From DATKYV01 sp035528275 (lineage in GTDB: Bacteria; Acidobacteriota; Terriglobia; UBA7540): a stretch of DNA of 12,539 nt. The stretch spans positions 1 to 12,539 of the forward strand of contig DATKYV010000190.1 of NCBI GenBank assembly GCA_035528275.1. The letters run 5' to 3'. The notes beneath the pieces are model-generated. The model ran no database searches. It was not told the DNA's origin and saw only the letters and a program-made list of their open reading frames with translations. Within the stretch, counting starts at the first letter, position 1. Each line of letters begins with the position of its first letter. Shown here piece by piece: positions 5,577 to 12,362 of this stretch. Position numbers and translations under genes: made by a program.

Positions 5577-7453
5577 GGGACATTCTCCGGTTCTGCGGTA
5601 CGGGTGTGGCCGCCGGGCGCTCGGTCGCCAATGACCTGCGCCACCTCCACCGCCATGGCATAACGGCCGAATGGCGCGCCGATCTGCACGCCCTGGACGA
5701 GTCCGCGGATTTCAAGCAGCGTTTCCTGCGCGATTTTAGTACCTTCGGCGCGCGCCCGCTCGCCCGTATCCGCCTTGCGCATTCGTTCCATGATTTCCGG
5801 GGGCACCGAGACGCCGGGGACTTCGTTGTTCATGAATTCGGCGTTGCGATAGCTGGTGAGCGGCCAGATGCTCCCCACCACCGGAATGCCGAAGGGCTCG
5901 ATGCGCCGGAGAAAGCGCTCGAGAGGCTCGACGGCGAAGACCGGCTGGGTCACGGCGAGATTGGCCCCGGCCTCCACTTTGTATTCGAATCTCTTGAGTT
6001 CCTCATCCAAGTTCAACGCGTAGGGGTTGGCGCCGACGGCGATCAGGAAACTCGTCTGCGTCCCAAGGGGATTGCTCCCCACGTCGAGCCCCCGATTGAG
6101 GTTATTCAGAATGTTGACCAGGCCGATGGCGTCAACCTCGAAGACCGCCGATTCGAGGATTGTCGAATACTGGGCGGCGTCGCGGGTGAGGGCCAGGACG
6201 TTCCTCACGCCGAGGGCGTGCGCGCCCAGGAAGTCCGATTGAATACTCAGCACGCTGCGGTCGCGGGAGCTGTAGTGGAGGAGAACTTCCACGCCCACCC
6301 GCTGCTGAAGAACGGCTGCCATGGTCAGGGCGCTCATGCGAGCCGTCGCTCCGGTCCCATCGGGAACGTTGACGGCGTCGACTCCATGGGCCTGCAGGTA
6401 TTGAGCGCCTTCGATTTCCTTGGTCGGGTCGCAACCCTTGGGAGGGACAATCTCCGCCAGAACCGGGAACTCTCCCCGCCAGAGCTTTTCCGCCAGGCGC
6501 GAGCGTTTCTCGAGGCGCACGGGCTCCTGCGGACGGACCGGGCGGCTCGAAGCCTCGACGGCGGCGCGTGCTGGCCGAGGGCTGAGCGAACGCACCGCGG
6601 CCTTGATCGCCCGGATGTGGTCAGGTGTGGTCCCGCAACAACCTCCCACCAGCCGCGCGCCCGCCTGGATGAACCGCCTCGCGTAGCTGGCCATATACTC
6701 GGGAGAAGAGAGATAGAAGTTGCGGCCTTCGATCGTGCGAGGCAGGCCGGCGTTGGGCTGGGCGGAGAGTTTCTTGCCCGTTACCTGCGCCATCCGTTCC
6801 AGGGCGTCGAGCACGCCGGCGGGTCCGACGCTGCAATTGATGCCGATGACGTCCGCGCCCCAGGCGTCCAGTAGGCGAGTGAAATCTTCCGGCTGGGTTC
6901 CCGTCGGGGTGGCGCCTTCGTCCTGAATGGTCATCTGCGCGACCACGGGAAGCGTGCCGACGTCCCGTGCCGCCAGAAGCGCCTGATGCGCCTCGTTGAC
7001 GTCGGTCATTGTCTCCACGATGATCAAGTCAACCCCACCTTCCACCAATGCTTCGATCTGCTCCCGGAAGGCTTCGCGGGCTTCCTCGAGGGAAGTTGAT
7101 CCCAGCGGTTCCAGACGAATTCCCAGCGGGCCCACCGAGCCGGCAACATAAAGGTCGTCGCCGGTCACTTCGCGCGCCAGACGGGCGCCGGCCAGATTGA
7201 TCTCCGACACCTTGTCGCCGAGGTCGAAGCTCTGCAACCGAAAGCGCGTGGCGCCGAACGTGTTGGTCTCAATGACTTCCGCCCCGGCCTTGAGATAGCC
7301 CAGGTGCATTTCCTTGACCATTTGGGGCATGGTCAGATTCAGCTCGTCGAAGCAGCGCTTCAGGGAAATGCCCTTGGAGTAGAGCATCGTTCCCATCGCC
7401 CCGTCGCAGACGACGATACGTTTCTCAAGCCTTTGAAGAAAGGGTTCACGCAT
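5573..7453 (-). CDS. Fused homocysteine S-methyltransferase / 5,10-methylenetetrahydrofolate reductase
   Basis: 626 residues with two catalytic domains, as in Bacillus YitJ. The N-terminal barrel (about 1-290) resembles the MetH/BHMT homocysteine module: DGAMGT (17-22), ETNTFGA (62-68), and the zinc ligands C207 (GINCSVG) and C272-C273 (GGCCGTTPDH). A Pro/Arg-rich linker (about 290-320) leads to a MetF-like FAD barrel (about 325-605) with EIVPPKG (334-340) and TQPVF. There are no cobalamin or SAM-activation domains, so it is not a full MetH; the methyl donor is uncertain. The usual folate-contacting GDP in the reductase half reads RDA (LALTRDAAQ, 420-428), keeping only the Asp. The ATG at 7453 gives the family N-terminus, but its ribosome binding site is weak. 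It is the first gene of the coupled metHF-xseB-ispA-dxs run. No SAM riboswitch is seen upstream. Confidence 0.9.
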   Translation of the reverse strand: MREPFLQRLEKRIVVCDGAMGTMLYSKGISLKRCFDELNLTMPQMVKEMHLGYLKAGAEVIETNTFGATRFRLQSFDLGDKVSEINLAGARLAREVTGDDLYVAGSVGPLGIRLEPLGSTSLEEAREAFREQIEALVEGGVDLIIVETMTDVNEAHQALLAARDVGTLPVVAQMTIQDEGATPTGTQPEDFTRLLDAWGADVIGINCSVGPAGVLDALERMAQVTGKKLSAQPNAGLPRTIEGRNFYLSSPEYMASYARRFIQAGARLVGGCCGTTPDHIRAIKAAVRSLSPRPARAAVEASSRPVRPQEPVRLEKRSRLAEKLWRGEFPVLAEIVPPKGCDPTKEIEGAQYLQAHGVDAVNVPDGTGATARMSALTMAAVLQQRVGVEVLLHYSSRDRSVLSIQSDFLGAHALGVRNVLALTRDAAQYSTILESAVFEVDAIGLVNILNNLNRGLDVGSNPLGTQTSFLIAVGANPYALNLDEELKRFEYKVEAGANLAVTQPVFAVEPLERFLRRIEPFGIPVVGSIWPLTSYRNAEFMNNEVPGVSVPPEIMERMRKADTGERARAEGTKIAQETLLEIRGLVQGVQIGAPFGRYAMAVEVAQVIGDRAPGGHTRTAEPENVP

Positions 7454-7505
7454 GGCCCGGATTCACTTAGTCTAGCATGTTGGCAGCTTTCTTCGGAATT
7501 GTTCC

Positions 7506-7534
7506 TTGGGGCGAGTGATAGCCGGCTGCCCCAA
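7506..7534 (-). other. Inverted repeat between M61 and metHF genes
   Basis: Perfect 7-bp arms TTGGGGC (7506-7512) and GCCCCAA (7528-7534) enclose 15 nt that contain the palindrome AGCCGGCT. It lies about 30 nt beyond the M61 stop codon and about 50 nt before metHF. It could fold in the M61 transcript and mark its 3' end, but no U-tract follows, so it is not called an intrinsic terminator. Confidence 0.35.
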
Positions 7535-7564
7535 ACGGTTACTTTGTTCCGGACCGCACCAGGA

Positions 7565-9457
7565 TTACTTCCCGCTTCCCAGCCAGCCGTCACGAACACT
7601 TCGCTGCTCGGGGGATGGCTCTGCCAGCAGTTCGAGAGAATACTGATCGGGGATCGGGGGATCGAGGACCACAGAAATTCGCTCCAGGCGGCCCTGGCGC
7701 TCGACGGTAAAAGGGACCTCGGCGCCGGGGGGATAGATCTTCAGGCGATCACGGAGGTCGGCAGTGGCGAGCGAGAGTTCATCGACAGCAAGCAGCAAAT
7801 CGTCGCGGCTGAGTCCGCCGCGGTCGGCGGCCCCGCCCGGACGGACGGAGGCGATCTTCACCCCGCGTTCGCCCGGCTGGGTGAGAATGCCGAGCGTGGG
7901 CGGAGCGTCGGGCGAGGTGATGACGCGAAGTTCCAGCCCGGCGGCGGCCAGCGCCGCGTCATAGGGCAGCGGCTCCGTGCCGCGAACGTAGCGCTCGAAG
8001 AACGAAGTGAGATCGCTTCCCGCCACGGCGCTCGCGGCTTCAACGATATCCTTATCATTGTAGCCGCGCTCCGGTCCGCCGCTTGCGGAGTGGCCCGTTT
8101 CGTAGAATTTCCGATACATGGCCACGAGCACGTCGTCGAGTGACTTCTCACCGCCCGTGCGGGCGCGAATCTCCAGGTCCAGGAGCATCGCCAGCACGGC
8201 CCCCTTGTTGTAGTAGCTGATTGTCGTGTTGGCGAAATTCGTCTCCTGCATCTGGGGCGAGCGGTCATAAAACCAGGCATGGAAGCTGGAGCTCTCCGCG
8301 GACATCAACTCGCGGCCCGGTTCGAACTGCAAAGTGCGGATCTCCTGCGCCAACCGGTCAAGAAATTCCTCCCGGCTCCAGACGCCCGACCGCAGAAGAT
8401 GCGCGTAGGCGTAGTAGCTGGTGAGGCCCTCCGCGAACCAGAGCGAACGCGTGTACTGCTCCCGGGAATAATCGTAGTGGACCAGGATCGACGGCCGCAG
8501 GCGCTTGACGTTCCAGAGATGGAAGAATTCGTGCGCTGCGATTTCCAGCGCTTCCCCAAGCCCGCCGAGCGATAGCTCGCCCCGCACCACAATCTGCGTT
8601 GAGTTGTAATGCTCCATCCCGTCTCCCAACTGAATCTGGGGGGCGAAATGGAAGATGAACGTGTAATGGTTAAAGTTCGGCGGGGGCATCATCGCCATTT
8701 CGGAACGGACGATTTTCTTCAAGCGCTCGACCAGCTCGGAAAGGTTGCCGTCGCGGTCGCTGTAACTGTGCACCGCCACCCGGATGGTCTTCCCGGCCTC
8801 CCGGAACTGCTCCAGCCGGCAATCGGCGGAAATCTCCATCGGAGTATCCGCCAGCCGATCGTAGCCGGGGACCTGAAAAGTCCTCTGTTCTGTGGAGAGG
8901 GAATATCCGCTGATCAATTTCCATTTCTCTGGAGCCTCCACGGTCAGCGTGAGAGCGTCCTGCTGATGGCCGCCGACGAAAAGGAAAATCGAGGCGCCGT
9001 TCAGATTGGCGTGGGAAGTGTCGAACTGGGAAAACGTCCCGTTCAGGTCGTTGGCAAAGACCCGGTAGACAACTCGCACCACACCGCCCGCCTGCTGCGT
9101 CCGAACGCGCCAGGTCTGTTTGTCGACCTTCTCCCAGGCGAGGGCCTCGCCTTGAGCGCCTTCCGCCCTGAACTCCTGAACGTTCTTGGCTAAATCGTAG
9201 ATGGCATAGCGACCCGGCGACCAGGCGGGGATGACGAAGTCAAGCGTCGCTTCGGCAACATTGTCGGCGCGAATCTCGACCTCCAGGAGGTGCGTGGTGG
9301 GTCGCAAAAGTTTCAACTGATAGTGGAGTTGAAGCGGGTCGGTCGGTGCCGGCGCTGTCTGGATCCCGGCCATGCAAGGTCGGGTTGTCCAAGGCGTAAG
9401 GATTCCCACCAACAGCACTGAGAGCAAAGCGCGCGAAATGGATTGAAGTTGTCTCAT
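7565..9457 (-). CDS. Secreted M61-family (glycyl) aminopeptidase with PDZ domain
   Basis: About 630 residues, numbered here from the second ATG. An N-terminal hydrophobic segment (about 7-22, ALLSVLLVGILTP) looks like a Sec signal peptide, followed by a Pro/Thr-rich stretch. The M61 beta-sandwich domain precedes the thermolysin-like catalytic core. HEFFH (309-313) supplies two zinc ligands and the catalytic Glu, E343 in WFAEGLTSYY is the likely third ligand, and GMEHYNS (280-286) is also typical. A PDZ domain near 510-600 (ASVRPGGAADRGGLSRDDLLLAVD) closes the protein. M61 enzymes prefer N-terminal Gly or Ala. The second of two adjacent ATGs (9457) is chosen because AGGAG sits 4 nt upstream, against 1 nt for the first. 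A repeat-element copy encodes residues about 25-32 (TRPCMAGI), just after the signal core. Confidence 0.93.
   Translation of the reverse strand: MRQLQSISRALLSVLLVGILTPWTTRPCMAGIQTAPAPTDPLQLHYQLKLLRPTTHLLEVEIRADNVAEATLDFVIPAWSPGRYAIYDLAKNVQEFRAEGAQGEALAWEKVDKQTWRVRTQQAGGVVRVVYRVFANDLNGTFSQFDTSHANLNGASIFLFVGGHQQDALTLTVEAPEKWKLISGYSLSTEQRTFQVPGYDRLADTPMEISADCRLEQFREAGKTIRVAVHSYSDRDGNLSELVERLKKIVRSEMAMMPPPNFNHYTFIFHFAPQIQLGDGMEHYNSTQIVVRGELSLGGLGEALEIAAHEFFHLWNVKRLRPSILVHYDYSREQYTRSLWFAEGLTSYYAYAHLLRSGVWSREEFLDRLAQEIRTLQFEPGRELMSAESSSFHAWFYDRSPQMQETNFANTTISYYNKGAVLAMLLDLEIRARTGGEKSLDDVLVAMYRKFYETGHSASGGPERGYNDKDIVEAASAVAGSDLTSFFERYVRGTEPLPYDAALAAAGLELRVITSPDAPPTLGILTQPGERGVKIASVRPGGAADRGGLSRDDLLLAVDELSLATADLRDRLKIYPPGAEVPFTVERQGRLERISVVLDPPIPDQYSLELLAEPSPEQRSVRDGWLGSGK
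9362..9385 (-). repeat. Palindromic element, copy B, inside the M61 gene
   Basis: On the minus strand this copy reads ACCCGACC, TTGCAT, GGCCGGGATC and matches copy A (566-589) at 22 of 24 positions, the two differences being in the loop. It is in frame in the M61 peptidase gene and encodes TRPCMAGI near the end of the signal peptide, a poorly conserved stretch that could tolerate an insertion. Confidence 0.6.
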
Positions 9458-9560
9458 CATTCTCCTGAGCGCCCTTGGAAATTGATGTCAAGTTGTATTG
9501 CACTTGCTTGCGGATCGAACGGCCGAGCCCGCCAAACACCTGGTTCTCTCCGCCGATCCC

Positions 9561-12002
9561 TTACGGCTGGCCTGCCGGCTCCAATACCAGTCGATGCACG
9601 GCGCCGCTGTCCACGGCTGTATCATTAAATAACATGGGGAAGCTCCGGCCGTTGTACCACGCCTCAAATTGGTCGCGGTAATAGGGACTGAAGGCCTGAC
9701 CGGATTCGCCGAGCGTAATGTTCTGAACCGAATTGTCAAGGTCGGAGAAATCCACCACCATCCGCATCGAGGGACCATGCCCGCTGGTGGTCGCTTTCAC
9801 TGTCGTCGCGGTCCCCGATTGGAGATAGGGGCCAACGTCGAGCAGTCGGTTGAGATAAGGCAGCGCGCCACTGAGCGGATGATGAAACGTCAGCGGGATG
9901 GTCTGGCCCCATCGCCAGGCGCTGTGGTCGCCGTTCCCCACCATCTGGGGAATTCGCCGGACGGCTTCTTCCAGGCCCCTGATTAGAGTCAATTCGAGAT
10001 CCGCGTCATCGGGTGGTAGCCAACGCTGCCATTGGTTTTCGATGACGTTTTGAAGAAAGACCGTGCTCATCGGCCAGTGATACCCCGAAAGGTCATTGCC
10101 CAGTTTGGGAATCAAGATTCGTTCGAGCAGAGCCTGACGTGTAAGCTCGCAAATCAGCGTGGCGGCGGAGTCCTGCCGGGCTTCGCCGTCCCACTTTTCG
10201 AGAACTCCCAGGGCATAGCGCGCGTCCGAACCTTCCGGCGGGTATTTTGCTCCCGCTGAAACGAGCTGCCGAGCCAGCCATTCGTCTTCGAACGAGTGGA
10301 TGTCCGACTGAATGCGCAGCATGTCGGCCACTGAAAGCCGGTCACCCGATTCCAGGAGTTGAAAAATGCGCGCCGTCCGGTAGGGCGGGTCCCACTTCTT
10401 CGTCAAATAATAGGGATAGGAATCAGGGACAATGCGGCCGTTCGCCGTGGCGATGATTCCACTGGACGGATTGAACGCCTGCGGCAAACTCTCAAAAGGG
10501 ATGTAGCCGTTCCAATCGGACTCCTCGGTGCCGCCTTTCACCGGAAGCGTACCGTCGCCCTGCCTGCGAACGGGAACCCAGCCGGCGGCGTAGTACCCGA
10601 TGTCCCCCTCCACGTCAGCGAACACGAAGTTCTGCATGGAACCGGAGAAATCGCGCAGCGCGTTAGTGAATTCCTGCCAGTTCTGCGCCTGGTCCATTTT
10701 CAGAAAGGCGAACCGCATGGCCCCCGGCTCGAGCGCCGTCCAGCGCAGAGCCAGGTCGCGATTTCCCTCATGGGAAACGACCGGACCGTGCCGCGTAACC
10801 TTGACCGTGAATTTGTGCTCCCGGGCGTCGCGGACTTTGATGGTTTCCTCTCTGAACTCGGCGTCCACCCATTCGCCGCGATCCAGGTACTTCTTCGGGT
10901 CGCGGAAGTTGAAACTCTCGATGTAGAGGTCTTGGACATCCGGCCCGGTGTTCGTCGCGCCCCAGGCAATCCGCTCGTTGTGGCCGAGGATCACGGCGGG
11001 CAGGCCGGGAAAGCTGACCCCCGACGCGTTCAGGCCGGGCGCCTTCAGGTGGATCATGTACCAGACGCTTGGCACGCGGTGAGCCAGGTGAGGATCGTTG
11101 GCCAAGAGTGGCCGGCCGGATTGTGTGTGCGCGCCGCTTACCACCCAGTCGTTGCTTCCCAGGCCGCCTTGTGAGCTTGCCCGTGAATCAATGAGAGTTG
11201 CGAGGACAGGGTCAAGCTCTTCTGGGCGCGGTCGAGGAGGGAGCAAACGGAGCTCGGGGGAAGTCCCGGGCGAGGGCCGTCCGGCGTTGTAGGGGCTCGT
11301 GGGTGTGAGCAAGGCGGTCGCGGGGGCGGGCGAAGTTTCGGCCACCGGACGATCGAGGGCCGAACGCTCTGGAAATAGGTCTGCGTAGAGTTCCGGGCTA
11401 ACCTTGGAGCGAATCCTCTCCCGCATCAATTCATCCGGCCACGTCGTGCTGAGCGTCTTCATCATGTTCAGGGCGACGGCGAATGAGTCGGCCTCCTGCC
11501 AAAGCCGAGGCTGGTAACCGAGCATCGCGAACTCTATGGGAAGGCGATCCAGATGAGTGGATATGAACGCGTTGACGCCACGGGCATAAGCGGCGAACAC
11601 AGCGCGCGTCTGCGCGTCGTTCCCTTGAACGGCCCGCTCCGCCACCTGCTTTAGACCCAGTGTTCGGTTCTCAACATCCAGCCGCAACGTGCGCTCACCA
11701 AAGATTTCGGAAAGCTCCCCGCGGGCCAAGCGGCGGCTCAGGTCCATCTGCCAGAGCCGGTCTTGTGCGGTCACGTAACCCTGCGCGAACATCAGGTCTT
11801 CGAGAGACCCGGCGCGCAGGTGAGGGACACCCCGGGCGTCGCGGAGCACTTCGACCCGGGCTGAAAGCCCGCTTACCGCGAGCCTGCCATCGAGCTGGGG
11901 AAGGCACAGATGAGTCCGCCAGTAGAGCCATATGCCGGCGCCGGCTACTAGGGCTAGCCCCGCCAGAACTACAAGAGCCAGAATTCGACGGAGGATTTTC
12001 AC
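9561..12002 (-). CDS. Penicillin acylase family (Ntn-hydrolase) protein
   Basis: About 813 residues. The N-terminus (KILRRILALVVLAGLALVAG, from residue 2) is a signal peptide or membrane anchor, so it acts outside the cytoplasmic membrane. The A-chain region carries the family block GVPHLRA, then FAQGYVTAQDRLWQMDLSRR. The autocleavage site is G282-S283 in GLGSNDWVVSG, leaving Ser283 as N-terminal nucleophile of the B chain. HNERIAWGATN, QNFVFADVEGDIGYYAAGW and IIATANGRIV, with a likely oxyanion Asn (N521), follow. Relatives include penicillin G acylase, acyl-homoserine-lactone acylases and aculeacin acylases; the substrate here is unknown. The GTG at 12002 is preferred because it opens directly on the basic and hydrophobic anchor, though AAGGA lies rather far (13 nt) upstream. 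A TTG at 12047 is possible but would place the start beside a hairpin. Confidence 0.92.
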   Translation of the reverse strand: MKILRRILALVVLAGLALVAGAGIWLYWRTHLCLPQLDGRLAVSGLSARVEVLRDARGVPHLRAGSLEDLMFAQGYVTAQDRLWQMDLSRRLARGELSEIFGERTLRLDVENRTLGLKQVAERAVQGNDAQTRAVFAAYARGVNAFISTHLDRLPIEFAMLGYQPRLWQEADSFAVALNMMKTLSTTWPDELMRERIRSKVSPELYADLFPERSALDRPVAETSPAPATALLTPTSPYNAGRPSPGTSPELRLLPPRPRPEELDPVLATLIDSRASSQGGLGSNDWVVSGAHTQSGRPLLANDPHLAHRVPSVWYMIHLKAPGLNASGVSFPGLPAVILGHNERIAWGATNTGPDVQDLYIESFNFRDPKKYLDRGEWVDAEFREETIKVRDAREHKFTVKVTRHGPVVSHEGNRDLALRWTALEPGAMRFAFLKMDQAQNWQEFTNALRDFSGSMQNFVFADVEGDIGYYAAGWVPVRRQGDGTLPVKGGTEESDWNGYIPFESLPQAFNPSSGIIATANGRIVPDSYPYYLTKKWDPPYRTARIFQLLESGDRLSVADMLRIQSDIHSFEDEWLARQLVSAGAKYPPEGSDARYALGVLEKWDGEARQDSAATLICELTRQALLERILIPKLGNDLSGYHWPMSTVFLQNVIENQWQRWLPPDDADLELTLIRGLEEAVRRIPQMVGNGDHSAWRWGQTIPLTFHHPLSGALPYLNRLLDVGPYLQSGTATTVKATTSGHGPSMRMVVDFSDLDNSVQNITLGESGQAFSPYYRDQFEAWYNGRSFPMLFNDTAVDSGAVHRLVLEPAGQP

Positions 12003-12053
12003 GATCCGAGGCGATTCCTTTGGGCCAATCTGAAGAGAGACACGCAAGAGCCC

Positions 12054-12074
12054 GCAATGTGCGGCTCACATTGC
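12054..12074 (-). other. Hairpin upstream of the acylase gene
   Basis: Perfect 8-bp arms GCAATGTG (12054-12061) and CACATTGC (12067-12074) surround a 5-nt loop. It lies in the presumed 5' leader of the acylase gene, about 50 nt before the GTG start. It could be a repeat element, a regulator site or an mRNA structure; the sequence does not decide. Confidence 0.4.
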
Positions 12075-12248
12075 AGCCCGCGATGGTACCCGATATCCGG
12101 GCTCCCCTGCAACGCGCGGCTTAGCGGAGCCCGCCCGCGCCCGTGCGGTTTTGCGGCCTCCGCCACTCGGACCATGCCCCGTGCCAACCCCTTCAACCGT
12201 CTTTTGTGACCTTTCAGGGCAGGAATAAGGGGCTTTGCCGAACGGTGG
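12075..12248. other. Gene-free divergent spacer
   Basis: This is the middle of the 360-bp gap between the divergent acylase and Rrf2 genes. It contains the small partial palindrome CCCGATATCCGGG (near 12089-12101) and GC-rich DNA to about 12180, and is more AT-rich beyond about 12220. I see no convincing minus-strand promoter for the acylase gene, no RNA gene and no credible small ORF. The long minus-strand frame crossing it (11999-12379) has no family features. Confidence 0.4.
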
Positions 12249-12277
12249 TTGACGCCAATTTGGGATTCGGTCAAAAT
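12249..12277 (+). promoter_or_regulatory. Candidate upstream promoter P1 of the Rrf2 gene
   Basis: TTGACG (12249-12254; 5 of 6 match to TTGACA), a 17-bp spacer and CAAAAT (12272-12277; 4 of 6 match to TATAAT). Transcription would start near 12284, inside the degenerate operator at 12276-12300. Weaker than P2 and called mainly because it repeats the P2 arrangement. Confidence 0.4.
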
Positions 12278-12300
12278 ATACGACTGAAATGGTCTGAAAT
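12276..12300 (+). promoter_or_regulatory. Degenerate IscR type 1-like operator O1
   Basis: The 25-bp layout reads ATATAC-GACT, GAAAT, GGTC-TGAAAT. The GACT half-site and the purine-WWW-pyrimidine centre (GAAAT) match the published E. coli IscR type 1 consensus exactly; the right half has GGTC for AGTC and a poorer flank. The arms pair at 6 of 10 positions. It overlaps the end of the P1 -10 and covers its predicted start, and lies just upstream of the P2 -35. Confidence 0.45.
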
Positions 12301-12303
12301 AGC

Positions 12304-12333
12304 TTGACAGCAATAAACTGAAAGCCTTAGGAT
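12304..12333 (+). promoter_or_regulatory. Sigma70-like promoter P2 of the Rrf2 gene
   Basis: A perfect TTGACA -35 (12304-12309), an 18-bp spacer and TAGGAT (12328-12333; 4 of 6 match to TATAAT). The start would be near 12340, giving a leader of about 23 nt before the ATG. The perfect operator begins at the very next base after the -10, so a bound regulator should block initiation. Confidence 0.6.
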
Positions 12334-12358
12334 ATATCCGACCGGTGAGGTCGGATAT
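12334..12358 (+). promoter_or_regulatory. Perfect IscR type 1-like operator O2
   Basis: Perfect 10-bp inverted repeat: left arm ATATCCGACC, spacer GGTGA, right arm GGTCGGATAT, 25 bp in all. The E. coli IscR type 1 consensus has the same length and symmetry (ATA-S-YY-GACT, RWWWY, AGTC-RR-S-TAT). Here ATA, YY, GAC, GTC, RR and TAT all match; the S positions, the T/A next to the centre and most of the spacer differ. It lies between the P2 -10 and the start codon of an Rrf2-family gene, as expected for autoregulation. It also covers the likely Shine-Dalgarno GAGGT (12347-12351). Confidence 0.75.
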
Positions 12359-12362
12359 TCTT

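Noticed and set aside
5207..6874. Plus-strand frame of 555 codons opposite ispA, xseB and metHF
   Set aside because: Antisense shadow spanning three well-supported genes, with low-complexity composition.
7506..7534. Intrinsic terminator after the M61 gene
   Set aside because: A stem is present but no run of U follows on the minus-strand transcript, so it is listed only as an inverted repeat.
7454..7564. Possible SAM or cobalamin riboswitch before the methyltransferase/reductase fusion
   Set aside because: The gap is only about 110 bp and holds just a simple 7-bp inverted repeat. No conserved riboswitch core could be recognised.
9482..9494. TTGACA on the minus strand just upstream of the M61 gene, a possible -35
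   Set aside because: At 17 bp spacing the -10 position falls on the Shine-Dalgarno region and does not resemble TATAAT, leaving no room for a leader.
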